Shown: one piece after another, positions 6,159 through 13,803 of the stretch
Layout: each line of letters begins with the position of its first letter
How positions within the stretch are numbered: position 1 is the stretch's first letter
Assembly: GCA_017412445.1 (NCBI GenBank)
Contig: JAFPYA010000367.1
Coordinates: 1 to 14,066 of the forward strand
Direction: 5' to 3'
Length of the DNA stretch: 14,066 bases
DNA from: Clostridia bacterium
GTDB taxonomy: Bacteria > Bacillota > Clostridia > Christensenellales > Aristaeellaceae
Program-made: the position numbers and the translations under genes
The notes under the pieces: model-generated
Seen by the model: the letters and a program-made list of their open reading frames with translations, nothing else
Database searches by the model: none
What the model was told of the DNA's origin: nothing

Positions 6159-6191
6159 CGCCCGGCGCTTTTGTGCGCCGGGCGTCTTTTT
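6159..6191 (+). terminator. Strong intrinsic terminator between purE and the GH5 gene
   Basis: A perfect 10-bp stem, CGCCCGGCGC (6159-6168) and GCGCCGGGCG (6175-6184), with loop TTTTGT and then TCTTTTTATT on the plus strand. It would end the purE transcript beyond repeat copy 2. On the minus strand the stem is followed by GGGTTGTTTAAAT, so it may also end the GH5 transcript, whose stop codon is 28 bases away. Confidence 0.85.
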
Positions 6192-6211
6192 ATTCGGTTT
6201 TCGGTATTCGG

Positions 6212-7159
6212 TTACAGGTACTTTATCAGCTCTTTCCTAACCCCGTCCAGCCTTTTATCGCTGAGGCCGAAGTTCATCTGCTTGTAGCTCCAGGCCGCGC
6301 GGGCTATATTGTGCCTGGTCAAAACCGCGTTTATGGCCTTGTACCACTTTAGCGTGTCCTCGGGGGTCGCGTTTTCTATCACTCCGTATTCGCCGCAGTA
6401 CAGCGCCGCGCCCCGCGTTTGGGCGGCGTCGAGCGCCGAAGCGAAGCGCTCCTCGAAATATTTTTCATCCGCGCTGCTTTCAAGGTAGCTCACGTCGCGG
6501 TTCACGTCCGTGTTCCGCACCCAGCTTGCCCTCTGGTGGGTGAAGAGCATGGGGTCGTAGCAGTGGAAATTGTACACCACGTTTTCGTCCCACGGCGCGT
6601 CCAGATCCTTTACCGCCTCGACCGAGTTGTTCCAGTAGCCGCCAAGCAGTATCCTGGTCTCGGGCGCGTGCGCGCGTATGCGCTCAAACGCCGCCTTTGC
6701 TATCTCCATCCACTTGGGCATGTAGCTTTTGTCGGTCACCTCGTTCAATAGCTCAAAGGCGATATGCTCAGGGTCGTCGCCGAACATACACGCTATCTGC
6801 TCCCAGAGCGCGCAGAACCTCTCCTGCAGCGCAGGGCTGTCGAAAAAGCCGTTCTCGGCGTAGCCCGCGTGGAACGAGAAGCCCGCGGTCTTGTGAAGAT
6901 CGAGCACAATATTCAGGCCGTACCTTTTGCACCAGTCCACCGCCCTTTGCACGTGGCCGAAGCCTTCGGGGCTGTAGCCGCCCTCCGCCTCCAGCACGTT
7001 GTAGTCTATGGGCAGGCGCACGTGGTCGAGCCCCCACGAGGCGATGCTCGCTATGTCCTTTTCGGTGATAAAGCCGTTTAAGCGCTCCCAGCTGTAGTCG
7101 CACTGGCTCAGCCAGCCGCCGAGGTTCACGCCCTTCATAAAGCCGTCGAATGTTTTCAT
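6212..7159 (-). CDS. Glycoside hydrolase family 5 enzyme (cytoplasmic beta-glucanase/glucosidase type)
   Basis: The 315-residue product is a single GH5 (beta/alpha)8 domain. GVNLGGWL (10-17) and HVRLP (46-50) open it; DLHK has H89; FELLNEV (135-141) carries the likely acid/base E140; FHCYDP has H199; YCGEYGV (254-260) carries the likely nucleophile E257; and AAWSY has W290. These are the expected GH5 residues. GVNLGGWL resembles exo-beta-1,3-glucanase-like subfamilies, but the substrate cannot be fixed from sequence. No signal peptide or binding module is present, so it probably trims imported oligosaccharides in the cytoplasm. The start has GGAGG six bases upstream and its own promoter at 7190-7218. 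It is monocistronic, with no sugar transporter nearby. Confidence 0.93.
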   Translation of the reverse strand: MKTFDGFMKGVNLGGWLSQCDYSWERLNGFITEKDIASIASWGLDHVRLPIDYNVLEAEGGYSPEGFGHVQRAVDWCKRYGLNIVLDLHKTAGFSFHAGYAENGFFDSPALQERFCALWEQIACMFGDDPEHIAFELLNEVTDKSYMPKWMEIAKAAFERIRAHAPETRILLGGYWNNSVEAVKDLDAPWDENVVYNFHCYDPMLFTHQRASWVRNTDVNRDVSYLESSADEKYFEERFASALDAAQTRGAALYCGEYGVIENATPEDTLKWYKAINAVLTRHNIARAAWSYKQMNFGLSDKRLDGVRKELIKYL

Positions 7160-7189
7160 TTAAGCCTCCGCATAGTGTGTGATAGAGGA

Positions 7190-7218
7190 ATTATAGCACG
7201 CCTTTTTGAATATGTCCA
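7190..7218 (-). promoter_or_regulatory. Sigma-A promoter of the GH5 gene
   Basis: On the minus strand, TGGACA (complement of 7213-7218, five of six matches), 17 bases, then a perfect TATAAT (complement of 7190-7195), about 30 bases before the ATG. No operator-like palindrome is obvious beside it. Confidence 0.8.
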
Positions 7219-7281
7219 TAGCGGATGTGCAAGGAGGAAGAGATTGGGCGGTTGATATTTCAGATAATGAGGGGAGACGGC

Positions 7282-7429
7282 CACCTCATCAGTCAGCCTG
7301 CGGCCGACAGCTTCCCCTCAAGGGCGCGAAGCGCGGTTCGGTAGTGAATTGATGTCCAGTGGACATCAAGAGCCGAACCGTGACCGAGCCCGCAGGCGAG
7401 AAGCCTTTTGGAGAGCCTTCCCCTTGAGG
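7282..7429. repeat. Hairpin-rich palindromic repeat element, copy 3 (with 82-bp module, right end missing)
   Basis: It begins CACCTCATC (7282-7290) in copy 1 orientation, then the first hairpin GTCAGCC/GGCCGAC with one A-C mismatch. The 82-bp module (7322-7403) interrupts the second hairpin, where copy 2 has it in the third. Inside, CGGTTCGG (7334-7341) pairs with CCGAACCG (7373-7380) and TTGATGTCCA (7349-7358) with TGGACATCAA (7360-7369). The element stops at CCCCTTGAGG (to 7429): the fourth hairpin and the closing GATGAGGTG are lost. It lies between the GH5 promoter and the end of the ABC exporter operon. Confidence 0.88.
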
Positions 7430-7470
7430 CCGTGTCGCCCATGCGCGGTTTTCCGGAATTACGCCTGTTT

Positions 7471-9282
7471 TCATTCCGGACGCGGCGTAACGCTTATTTC
7501 GTCCTTTCCCGATCTTATCAGTGCGGCGTATTTGCCGTTCAATTGCATCAGCTCGTCGTGGGCGCCGCTTTCGGCCACTGCGCCGTTTTCGAGGTAATAT
7601 ATCCTGTCGCAAAAGCGTATGGTGCCCAGGCGGTGGGCGATGAAAATGGAGGTTTTGCCGCGGGAGATCGCGTCTATCGAGGCCTGAATCAGCTCCTCGG
7701 TGTCGGAGTCTATGTTCGCGGTGGCCTCGTCCAGCACGAGCAGCGCGGGCTTGTGGGCGATTGCGCGGGCGAAGGAAATCAGCTGCCTTTCGCCCGTGGA
7801 GAAGGACGCGCCGCGCTCCGAGACCGTGTGGTGTATGCCCTCCGGGAGCTTGCTTACGAAGCTGTCCGCCCGGCTGAGCGAAAGCGCGCGCTCCACCTCC
7901 TCGTCGCTTATCTCCGCGTGCACGCGCACGTTGTCGGCTATCGTGCCCACAAACAGGAACACGTCCTGCAGCACCACGCCTATCTGGCTTCTGAGCGAGG
8001 AGAGCCGCCAATCGTTCACGTTCACGCCGTCTATGAGTATTTCGCCCTTCTGCACCGTATAAAAGCGCGAAAGCAGCGAGATTATAGTGGTCTTACCCGC
8101 GCCTGTCGCGCCCACGAACGCCACCCTCTCGCCCGGGCGCACGTGGAAGGAAAGCCCCTTGAGCACGGGGTTAGCGGGGTCGTAGCCGAACCACACGTCC
8201 CTGAACTCCACCTCGCCCCTTATGGTGCCCGAATACGCGTTCGGCTCGTCCCTTTCGAGGTCCTTTTCCTTTTCAAGCAGCGAGCGTATGCGCTCGGCGG
8301 ACACGAGGGAGGACTGCACGGTGTTGTACTTTTCGGCAAGGTCGTTTATGGGCTCAAAGAACTGCTTTATGTACGTGGTCATGGCCACCAGCACGCCCGC
8401 CTCGGCGAAATTCGCCTCCGCGCCCGCGAGCTTAAAGCCCATCAGCAGCACGAACACTATGGCCGCGGAGTTCACCACCTCCATCACAGGGCGCAGTATG
8501 CCGTTCATGAACACCTGAAACATGGTGGTCTTGCGGTAGTCGCGGTCGAGCCCGTAGAGCTGGCGGCACTTTTCCGCCGTGCGCGAAAAGCTCTTTATCA
8601 CGCTGATTCCGCTCAGGCTTTCGGCGATGAAGCCGTTGATTTTGCCTATTATCGCCTTCATCTTTACGAAGTTGCGCCTGAGCGCGCCGCGGCACAGCAC
8701 GGTTATGAGCACTATCAGCGGCAGGGCGGCAAAGCCCGCGAGCGCGAGCCGCACGTTCATCGAGAGCATCATCACCACTATGCCGCTCAGCAGGAATATG
8801 TCCCTGAACAGGCCGCTCATCACGTCGCCGTAAAACTCGTCCAGCGCCTCCACGTCGTTCGTGGCGCGGGTGAGCAGGCGGCCGCTGCCCATATCGTCAA
8901 GGTCGCTGAGCTTCATTTTGTGTATATGGCTGAAGAGCCTCATGCGCGTAGTATGCAGTATTTTCTGGCACACCGAGGTTATAATGCGGGACTGCAGCAT
9001 TGAGGACGCGGCCGAAATGAGGATTATTGCAAAATAGCTTATGCCAAGCCCGGTTATCGTGCCCCTGAGAAAGCCGCCCGCAGCGCCCGCCGCCGCCCCG
9101 CCCGCCGCCGAGGGCAGAAAGTCGTCTATGATGGTGGCGTAGATGCGGGGCTTTATCAATTCGGCAAGGTTTGCAAGTATTATAAGCGCGCCCGCCAAAA
9201 GGAGCTTCAGCCTGTAGGGCTTCATGAGGCTCAATAGCCACACGGCGCTTGAGCGCTTTTGGGTGGAGCGGGGCTCAGTCAT
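7471..9282 (-). CDS. ABC exporter half, heterodimeric multidrug type, catalytic Walker B subunit
   Basis: The 603-residue protein has an N-terminal six-helix membrane domain (about 20-310) and an ATPase domain (about 355-590). Walker A is GATGAGKT (391-398), the Q-loop glutamine is 439, Walker B is LLVLDE (514-519) with the catalytic Glu519, and the switch histidine is 550. The signature is FSTGERQ (494-500) rather than LSGGQ. That is typical of the TM288/LmrD-like half of heterodimeric exporters, which have one degenerate and one working ATP site. I place the start at the ATG at 9282, which overlaps the upstream gene by eight bases and has AAGGGAG before it. An Ala/Gly-rich stretch (58-70) lies in the first extracellular loop. 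The substrate is unknown. Confidence 0.95.
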   Translation of the reverse strand: MTEPRSTQKRSSAVWLLSLMKPYRLKLLLAGALIILANLAELIKPRIYATIIDDFLPSAAGGAAAGAAGGFLRGTITGLGISYFAIILISAASSMLQSRIITSVCQKILHTTRMRLFSHIHKMKLSDLDDMGSGRLLTRATNDVEALDEFYGDVMSGLFRDIFLLSGIVVMMLSMNVRLALAGFAALPLIVLITVLCRGALRRNFVKMKAIIGKINGFIAESLSGISVIKSFSRTAEKCRQLYGLDRDYRKTTMFQVFMNGILRPVMEVVNSAAIVFVLLMGFKLAGAEANFAEAGVLVAMTTYIKQFFEPINDLAEKYNTVQSSLVSAERIRSLLEKEKDLERDEPNAYSGTIRGEVEFRDVWFGYDPANPVLKGLSFHVRPGERVAFVGATGAGKTTIISLLSRFYTVQKGEILIDGVNVNDWRLSSLRSQIGVVLQDVFLFVGTIADNVRVHAEISDEEVERALSLSRADSFVSKLPEGIHHTVSERGASFSTGERQLISFARAIAHKPALLVLDEATANIDSDTEELIQASIDAISRGKTSIFIAHRLGTIRFCDRIYYLENGAVAESGAHDELMQLNGKYAALIRSGKDEISVTPRPE

Positions 9283-10987
9283 GGCTCTCTCCCTTCTGCT
9301 GCAGTTCATACATATGGGCGTATATGCCGCCCATTTCAAGCAGCTGGGAATGGGTGCCGCGCTCCTTTATGCCGCCCTCGTCGAGCACTATTATCTCGTC
9401 CGCGGCCTCGACGGCGCTGAGCCTGTGGGATATGGTGATGCAGGAGCGATCCTTTAATTCGGTTTTGAGGTTTTGAAGTATGCGCTTTTCGGTGTCGTTG
9501 TCTACCGCCGAGAGCGTGTCGTCCAGCAGCAGTATCTCGGGTTTTCTGACGAGCGCTCTCGCCAGCGCGACCCTCTGCCTCTGCCCGCCAGAAAGGTGGT
9601 TGCCTCTTTCACCGCACATAGTCGCAAGTCCCTCGCTCATGCGCGCTATGTCGCCCTTCATGCCCGCGATATCGAGGTATCTTTCTATATCCTCCCTTGT
9701 GGCGTCCGAGAAGAAGCGCACGTTTTCCTCTATGCTCTCGTCAAAGAGGAAGCCGTCCTGAGGCACGTAGCCTATTTTGCTCCTGAGCGACACGGCGGGT
9801 ATGTCGTTTACGTCCCTGCCGCCCACGAACAGCTGCCCGCGCGGGCAGGGGTACAGCTTCAGTATCAGGTTGAACAACGTGGTCTTGCCCGCGCCCGTCG
9901 GGCCCACGATGCCCAGCATTTTGCCCTTTTCGAGCGAAAAACTCACGTTTGCAAGCGCGGGATTGTCCGAATTATAGCCAAAGGAGAGGTTTTTCGCGCG
10001 GATTTCGGGCGAAATGGGCTTTTTGTCGTCCTGCATGTCGAACGCGCTCACCTCGGGCACGTCCATAAGCGTCTTTATGCGCCTGTAGCCGGCGAGCCCC
10101 CTTTGCAGGTTGTTGTTCACGCGGCCTATCATCATTATGGGGCTTGAAATCATCGTGAGATAGGAGTTGAAGGCGATGTATTCGTTCAGGCCTATGGTGC
10201 CCTGCATCACCAGATTGCCGCCGTAGATGAGGCCTATTGCGCAGCTTAAGCCGAACACCGTCTTTATAAGCGGGTCCATCCACGCCGAGGCAAAATACCA
10301 GCGCCTGTTGGCGCGCATCTTTTCGAGGCTTTCCTTCTCGTAGTCGTTATACTGCCTGTCCTCCTGCGCGAAGGCCTTTATTACGCGCATGCCGTTTATG
10401 TTCTCCTGCACGTGGCCTGAGATCACCGAGAACATGTCCTGCGCGTACTTTGCCCGCTTTCGCACCAGCGCCCCCAGCCCCAGCACTATCACCAGCGCCA
10501 GCGGCACGGGCAGAAGCGAAAACACCGTGAGGCGGGCGTGTATGCCCGCGCTCATCTCCCCTATAGAGAATATGAGCGAGGAAACGGCGTTTATGAACTG
10601 GGCAAACACCATGCCAAACAGCAGCCTTACCGCGTTTACGTCGTTTATCGCGTAGGCCATGAGGTCGCCGCTGCGCGTTGTGGTATAGAAGCCCACCGGC
10701 AGGTTCAGCAGGTGGGTAAACAGCCTGTCGCGCAGGTACACCTCCATCTCGCGGCTGGTTCTTATCACGAACCAGCGCCAGCCAAAGCGCGTGACGAACA
10801 CGCCCAGAGCTATGAATAAAATGGAAAGGGTGTAGCGAAAAAACAGCTGCCAGTCGCGCTTTACCGCCTCGTTCACCGCGTTGCCGAGGGCCAGAGGCGC
10901 TCGCGTCTGTATCCAGGAGCACAGTATCATCAGTGCCACTCCCGGAATGTAGTTCCAGCCGTACTTTTTGAGAAAATTCTTTATCAT
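9275..10987 (-). CDS. ABC exporter half, heterodimeric multidrug type, degenerate Walker B subunit
   Basis: The 570-residue protein has a six-helix membrane domain (about 12-300) and an ATPase domain (about 328-560). Walker A is GPTGAGKT (362-369), the Q-loop glutamine 410, the signature a canonical LSGGQ (465-469), Walker B ILLLDD (485-490) and the switch histidine 521. The residue after the Walker B aspartate is Asp490 in place of the catalytic Glu, as in TM287/LmrC-like subunits. Combined with FSTGE in the partner, this builds one weak and one active ATP site. It is the middle gene of a three-gene operon, 39 bases after the phosphoesterase-like gene. Only a weak ribosome site (AGGCGA) precedes the ATG. 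A run of six C and six T (complement of 10995-11006) lies just upstream. Confidence 0.95.
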   Translation of the reverse strand: MIKNFLKKYGWNYIPGVALMILCSWIQTRAPLALGNAVNEAVKRDWQLFFRYTLSILFIALGVFVTRFGWRWFVIRTSREMEVYLRDRLFTHLLNLPVGFYTTTRSGDLMAYAINDVNAVRLLFGMVFAQFINAVSSLIFSIGEMSAGIHARLTVFSLLPVPLALVIVLGLGALVRKRAKYAQDMFSVISGHVQENINGMRVIKAFAQEDRQYNDYEKESLEKMRANRRWYFASAWMDPLIKTVFGLSCAIGLIYGGNLVMQGTIGLNEYIAFNSYLTMISSPIMMIGRVNNNLQRGLAGYRRIKTLMDVPEVSAFDMQDDKKPISPEIRAKNLSFGYNSDNPALANVSFSLEKGKMLGIVGPTGAGKTTLFNLILKLYPCPRGQLFVGGRDVNDIPAVSLRSKIGYVPQDGFLFDESIEENVRFFSDATREDIERYLDIAGMKGDIARMSEGLATMCGERGNHLSGGQRQRVALARALVRKPEILLLDDTLSAVDNDTEKRILQNLKTELKDRSCITISHRLSAVEAADEIIVLDEGGIKERGTHSQLLEMGGIYAHMYELQQKGESHD

Positions 10988-11026
10988 TCGCCTGAAAAAA
11001 GGGGGGCGTGTGTTAAAAATGCTGCT

Positions 11027-11926
11027 TTACGTTCTCGAGGCTCTCAGCGTAATCAGGTACGCCTTTGGCGCGGTGCCTATCCTTACGGGCAGCGTCTTTG
11101 CGCCTATGCCGCTGCCTATCAGCATCTTCATGCCGCTGCCGTCGGAGTATACGCCGTTTTTGTCGGTGGGAAACTGCTCACACAAGGCGTCCTCGTAGAG
11201 GTGAAGGCCGCCTATTCTTATCTGCCCCTCGAGCAGATGGCCGCTGAGCATAAGGTAGCTGCCGGGCTCCGAGTTTCTTTCGCTGGCCCTGAGCGCCGCG
11301 CTGCCGTAGAGGCGGGGGTCGTGAAACATTATTATCATGGGCGACACGCCCGAGCCGCTCAGGTTGAAGGCGGCGGATCTGCCGCCGTAGACGGGCAGCA
11401 CCGCGCCGTTTAGCGTCACGTTTACGCCGCTGTCCTCGAGGAAAAACACGTTGTGGCGGCTCTTTTCCATGTCGGTAAGCGGCAAATCGCTCTCGCCCGT
11501 CACCGCCAGTATGCCGCCGGGCACATGAAGCTCGTCGATGCGGCGCAAAAACAAATCCCTTGCGCTGAGCAAATTGTCGCTTTCCTGCTGAGAGGTGCTT
11601 ATGCCCAGCAGCTGCCTTACGGTGCAAAGCAGATCCGTGTCGGTTATGTCGCCGCCTATCAGAATTATGTCGGGCTTAAGCGCGCTCAGGCGCTCCACCA
11701 GCCTTGCCGCGTGCTCCGCCTCAGAGGCGGAGGAGATGTTCAGGTCGCTCAGATACAGTATCTTCACGCCGTCCAGCCTGTAGTCGAGGTTCTTCAGCTT
11801 CACCTCGCCGTAGACCACGCGCACGGTGCGCGCGTTTATCACGCCGTACAAAAACAGGCCGGTCAACAGCACCGTCACCAGCAAAAACGCCGTTAAGCCG
11901 CCCTTTGTCCGCCGTTTAGCCTTCAT
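11027..11926 (-). CDS. Membrane-anchored metallophosphoesterase-like protein with altered metal ligands
   Basis: The 299-residue product has an N-terminal membrane anchor (about 11-29) and then a calcineurin-like phosphoesterase domain facing outward, of the YkuE type. The motifs are in order but several ligands differ: SDLN (60-63) in place of the usual DxH, GGDITD (91-96) intact, GESD (144-147) where GNH[DE] is expected, FHDPR with H202 intact, and GHLLEGQ (229-235) where GHTHGGQ is expected. The closing GSGIGAKTLPVRIGTAPKAYLITL is typical of the family. Asp61, Asp93, His202 and His230 remain; three His/Asn positions have changed. It may be inactive or have another role. AAGGAAGG precedes the ATG. 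It heads the ABC exporter operon, with a promoter at 12036-12064. Confidence 0.85.
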   Translation of the reverse strand: MKAKRRTKGGLTAFLLVTVLLTGLFLYGVINARTVRVVYGEVKLKNLDYRLDGVKILYLSDLNISSASEAEHAARLVERLSALKPDIILIGGDITDTDLLCTVRQLLGISTSQQESDNLLSARDLFLRRIDELHVPGGILAVTGESDLPLTDMEKSRHNVFFLEDSGVNVTLNGAVLPVYGGRSAAFNLSGSGVSPMIIMFHDPRLYGSAALRASERNSEPGSYLMLSGHLLEGQIRIGGLHLYEDALCEQFPTDKNGVYSDGSGMKMLIGSGIGAKTLPVRIGTAPKAYLITLRASRT

Positions 11927-12014
11927 AGTCCTTCCTTTTTTAAGCTAAGGTTAAGCAAATCGCCCTTTGACCCCTTATTTTCTAAGGATTACTAATAAAT
12001 TTGCGTTTTACGTG

Positions 12015-12043
12015 TTGCATAGTTTGGATTTTTTTATTATAAT
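12015..12043 (+). promoter_or_regulatory. Sigma-A promoter of the DUF5711-like/cvpA pair
   Basis: TTGCAT (12015-12020), 17 bases, then a perfect TATAAT (12038-12043). Transcription would start near 12050, leaving about 65 bases of leader. The -10 boxes of the two strands overlap in the palindrome ATTATAAT (12036-12043). Confidence 0.7.
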
Positions 12044-12064
12044 ACAAATGCAGCGCATACACAA
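12036..12064 (-). promoter_or_regulatory. Sigma-A promoter of the phosphoesterase-ABC exporter operon
   Basis: On the minus strand, TTGTGT (complement of 12059-12064), 17 bases, then a perfect TATAAT (complement of 12036-12041). It shares four bases of its -10 box with the divergent promoter. The leader to the ATG at 11926 would be about 100 bases. Confidence 0.6.
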
Positions 12065-12114
12065 GCGGAATAGTGTAAAACGCTTTACAAACCTTGGAGG
12101 ATTTTGAACACCCT

Positions 12115-13227
12115 ATGAATTTCGATCTGGACAGGCCGCTGAGCCGTTTGCAGGGCATACTCTTGAGCGCGCTTGTCTGCGTGGTGGCGTTTCTGATAGC
12201 GCTCATAAGCGTCTCGTCAAAGAGCGTGGCGCTCGAAAGCGCGGTGAGGCTCTCCACCACCTCGTCCGGCGACGTACAGGTCGAGGACGAATACATATAC
12301 TACCTCGAGGCGGGCAGCCTGCACTGTGTGAGCCACAGCGGCAAGTTCATATGGAACACGGGCGTGGACCGCTCCTCGAACTTCAAGGTGAGCTCTAACG
12401 GCGTGGCCGTGTGGCGCGGCACCCGCATGCAGATACTGGACATCAAAAACGGCGTGGTAGTGGGCAACGTGAGCGCCTCAAACGACATTATCTACGGCGT
12501 AGTGGGCGACGTGTACGCCGCGGTGGTGGCGGGCCCCGAGCACTCAAGCACGGTGCTGCTTACCGACCTCTACGGCAACGTCATAGACACGCTCACAGAC
12601 TTTGACGGCGTCACCGTGCTGGACTGCGGCTTCTTTCACGGGCGCGAGCTGTTCTGGATAATGACGCTGGACTCCTCCGGCTCCATCCCCACCTGCAAGA
12701 TATCCACCTACAAGCCCGGCCGCCGCGAAACCGGCTCCATAAGCAACATGGAGCAGGTGATATACAAGGTGATGTTCCGCTCAAGCAACATTTGCGCCGT
12801 TGGCACCCGCAACCTGAACGTGTACGACTACACGGGCAGCGAAAAGGTCTCCGAGCGCAAGACCGTCTACGGCTGGCACCTTGAGGCGGTGGACACGGTG
12901 AGCGAAAACCCGCTTATGCTCTTTGCCGCAAACACGCAGGTGGGCGACGTGGCCGCCATAAAGGACATCCGCTGCATAAAGGGTCAGAGCGAAATGTACC
13001 TGCACTTCCCCGTGGCCTGCACCTGCCTTGCCGCCTACGACAGCACCATTTACGGCTTCAGCGGCTCATACCTCGCGGTGGGCTCCTTCGGCGTAAAGAC
13101 CTCGCAGATCTACCGCATGCCCGTAAACGTGGACGACGTACTTGGCATAACGGCCGAAAGGTACGCCGTGGTCACGAGCGGCAGCAGCGTCTACGTGATA
13201 GAGCTTCCCGAATATACTGACAAATAA
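12115..13227 (+). CDS. Membrane-anchored propeller-like protein, DUF5711-like
   Basis: The 370-residue product has a short cytoplasmic N-terminus, one membrane helix (about 14-35) and a large outer domain of short repeating beta-rich units such as VEDEYIYYLEAGSLHCVS, SNGVAVWRGTRMQILDIKNG and SSNICAVGTRNLNVYDYTG. This is the pattern of a WD40/PQQ-like beta-propeller. From memory it fits the DUF5711 proteins of Clostridia, whose role is unknown. GGAGG (12096-12100) precedes the ATG by 14 bases, a rather long spacing; a TTG at 12094 overlaps that ribosome site and is an unlikely start. cvpA follows 30 bases after the stop, and the same gene pairing may indicate an envelope role. Confidence 0.8.
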   Translation: MNFDLDRPLSRLQGILLSALVCVVAFLIALISVSSKSVALESAVRLSTTSSGDVQVEDEYIYYLEAGSLHCVSHSGKFIWNTGVDRSSNFKVSSNGVAVWRGTRMQILDIKNGVVVGNVSASNDIIYGVVGDVYAAVVAGPEHSSTVLLTDLYGNVIDTLTDFDGVTVLDCGFFHGRELFWIMTLDSSGSIPTCKISTYKPGRRETGSISNMEQVIYKVMFRSSNICAVGTRNLNVYDYTGSEKVSERKTVYGWHLEAVDTVSENPLMLFAANTQVGDVAAIKDIRCIKGQSEMYLHFPVACTCLAAYDSTIYGFSGSYLAVGSFGVKTSQIYRMPVNVDDVLGITAERYAVVTSGSSVYVIELPEYTDK

Positions 13228-13257
13228 ACGCAATATATACACTTAGGAGGTTTCTCA

Positions 13258-13803
13258 ATGGGTATTTTGGACGTGGTATTTCTGGTGATACTGCTTATTG
13301 CCTTCATTTCAGGCATGCAAAAGGGGCTCATAACCTCTGCTTTGGCCTGCGTCGCCATGGTGGGCGCGTTTCTTATAGCCAAGGCGCTTGAGGGTTCGCT
13401 GGCCGCGAGCTTTATAGAGAGCGACTTCAGCTCCTGGCTCAAGACCAACTTTGAAACCGAGGGTCTGAACTGGGAAAACTGGTACCATACGCTGTCCTTC
13501 GTGGTGGTGTTCGTGCTGGCCTACGCCGCGCTGATGCTGATTGTGAACCTCATAAACAACGTCGTGCGCATGCCCAAGCTCAAGGTGGTCGACGGCCTAT
13601 TGGGCGGCGTGCTGGGTCTCGTTCGCGGCTACGCGGTCATCTGCATAACCGTCGCCGCGCTGCAGGTGCTCTTTAAGCCCCTCGAGGTCGAAGGCAACGA
13701 CTTCATGGCAAAAATGCTCGACGGCTCCGCCCTCGGCCGCTTCTTCACAAACAGCTCCCTGGGCGACATATTCGGCATAGGCAAAATGATAACCAAGCTG
13801 TAA
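13258..13803 (+). CDS. cvpA: CvpA-family membrane protein
   Basis: The 181-residue protein starts MGILDVVFLVILLIAFISGMQKGLI, the characteristic CvpA opening with its Asp and the later Gly-x-x-x-Gly pair. It has about four membrane helices (near 4-20, 27-45, 80-101 and 115-140) and the conserved VVDGLLGGVLGLVRGYAVI segment. CvpA proteins are inner-membrane proteins first linked to colicin V export; their wider function in envelope maintenance is not settled. The ribosome site TAGGAGG (13244-13250) is excellent. It is the second gene of a pair with the DUF5711-like protein, and its TAA is immediately followed by a parS site. Confidence 0.88.
   Translation: MGILDVVFLVILLIAFISGMQKGLITSALACVAMVGAFLIAKALEGSLAASFIESDFSSWLKTNFETEGLNWENWYHTLSFVVVFVLAYAALMLIVNLINNVVRMPKLKVVDGLLGGVLGLVRGYAVICITVAALQVLFKPLEVEGNDFMAKMLDGSALGRFFTNSSLGDIFGIGKMITKL

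Noticed and set aside
161..7429. CRISPR array made of the repeated units
   Set aside because: The three units are kilobases apart, inverted relative to each other and internally palindromic, with no regular spacers or cas genes.
7408..9003. A 531-codon open frame on the plus strand opposite the ABC exporter gene
   Set aside because: It is an antisense shadow of a high-GC gene: rich in His, Arg, Ala and Val with no recognisable domain, while the other strand encodes a complete ABC protein with all motifs.
9282..9339. Longer start for the second ABC gene at 9339
   Set aside because: The extra 19 residues lie over the upstream gene and resemble no ABC N-terminus, while the ATG at 9282 has a good ribosome site and a typical short overlap.
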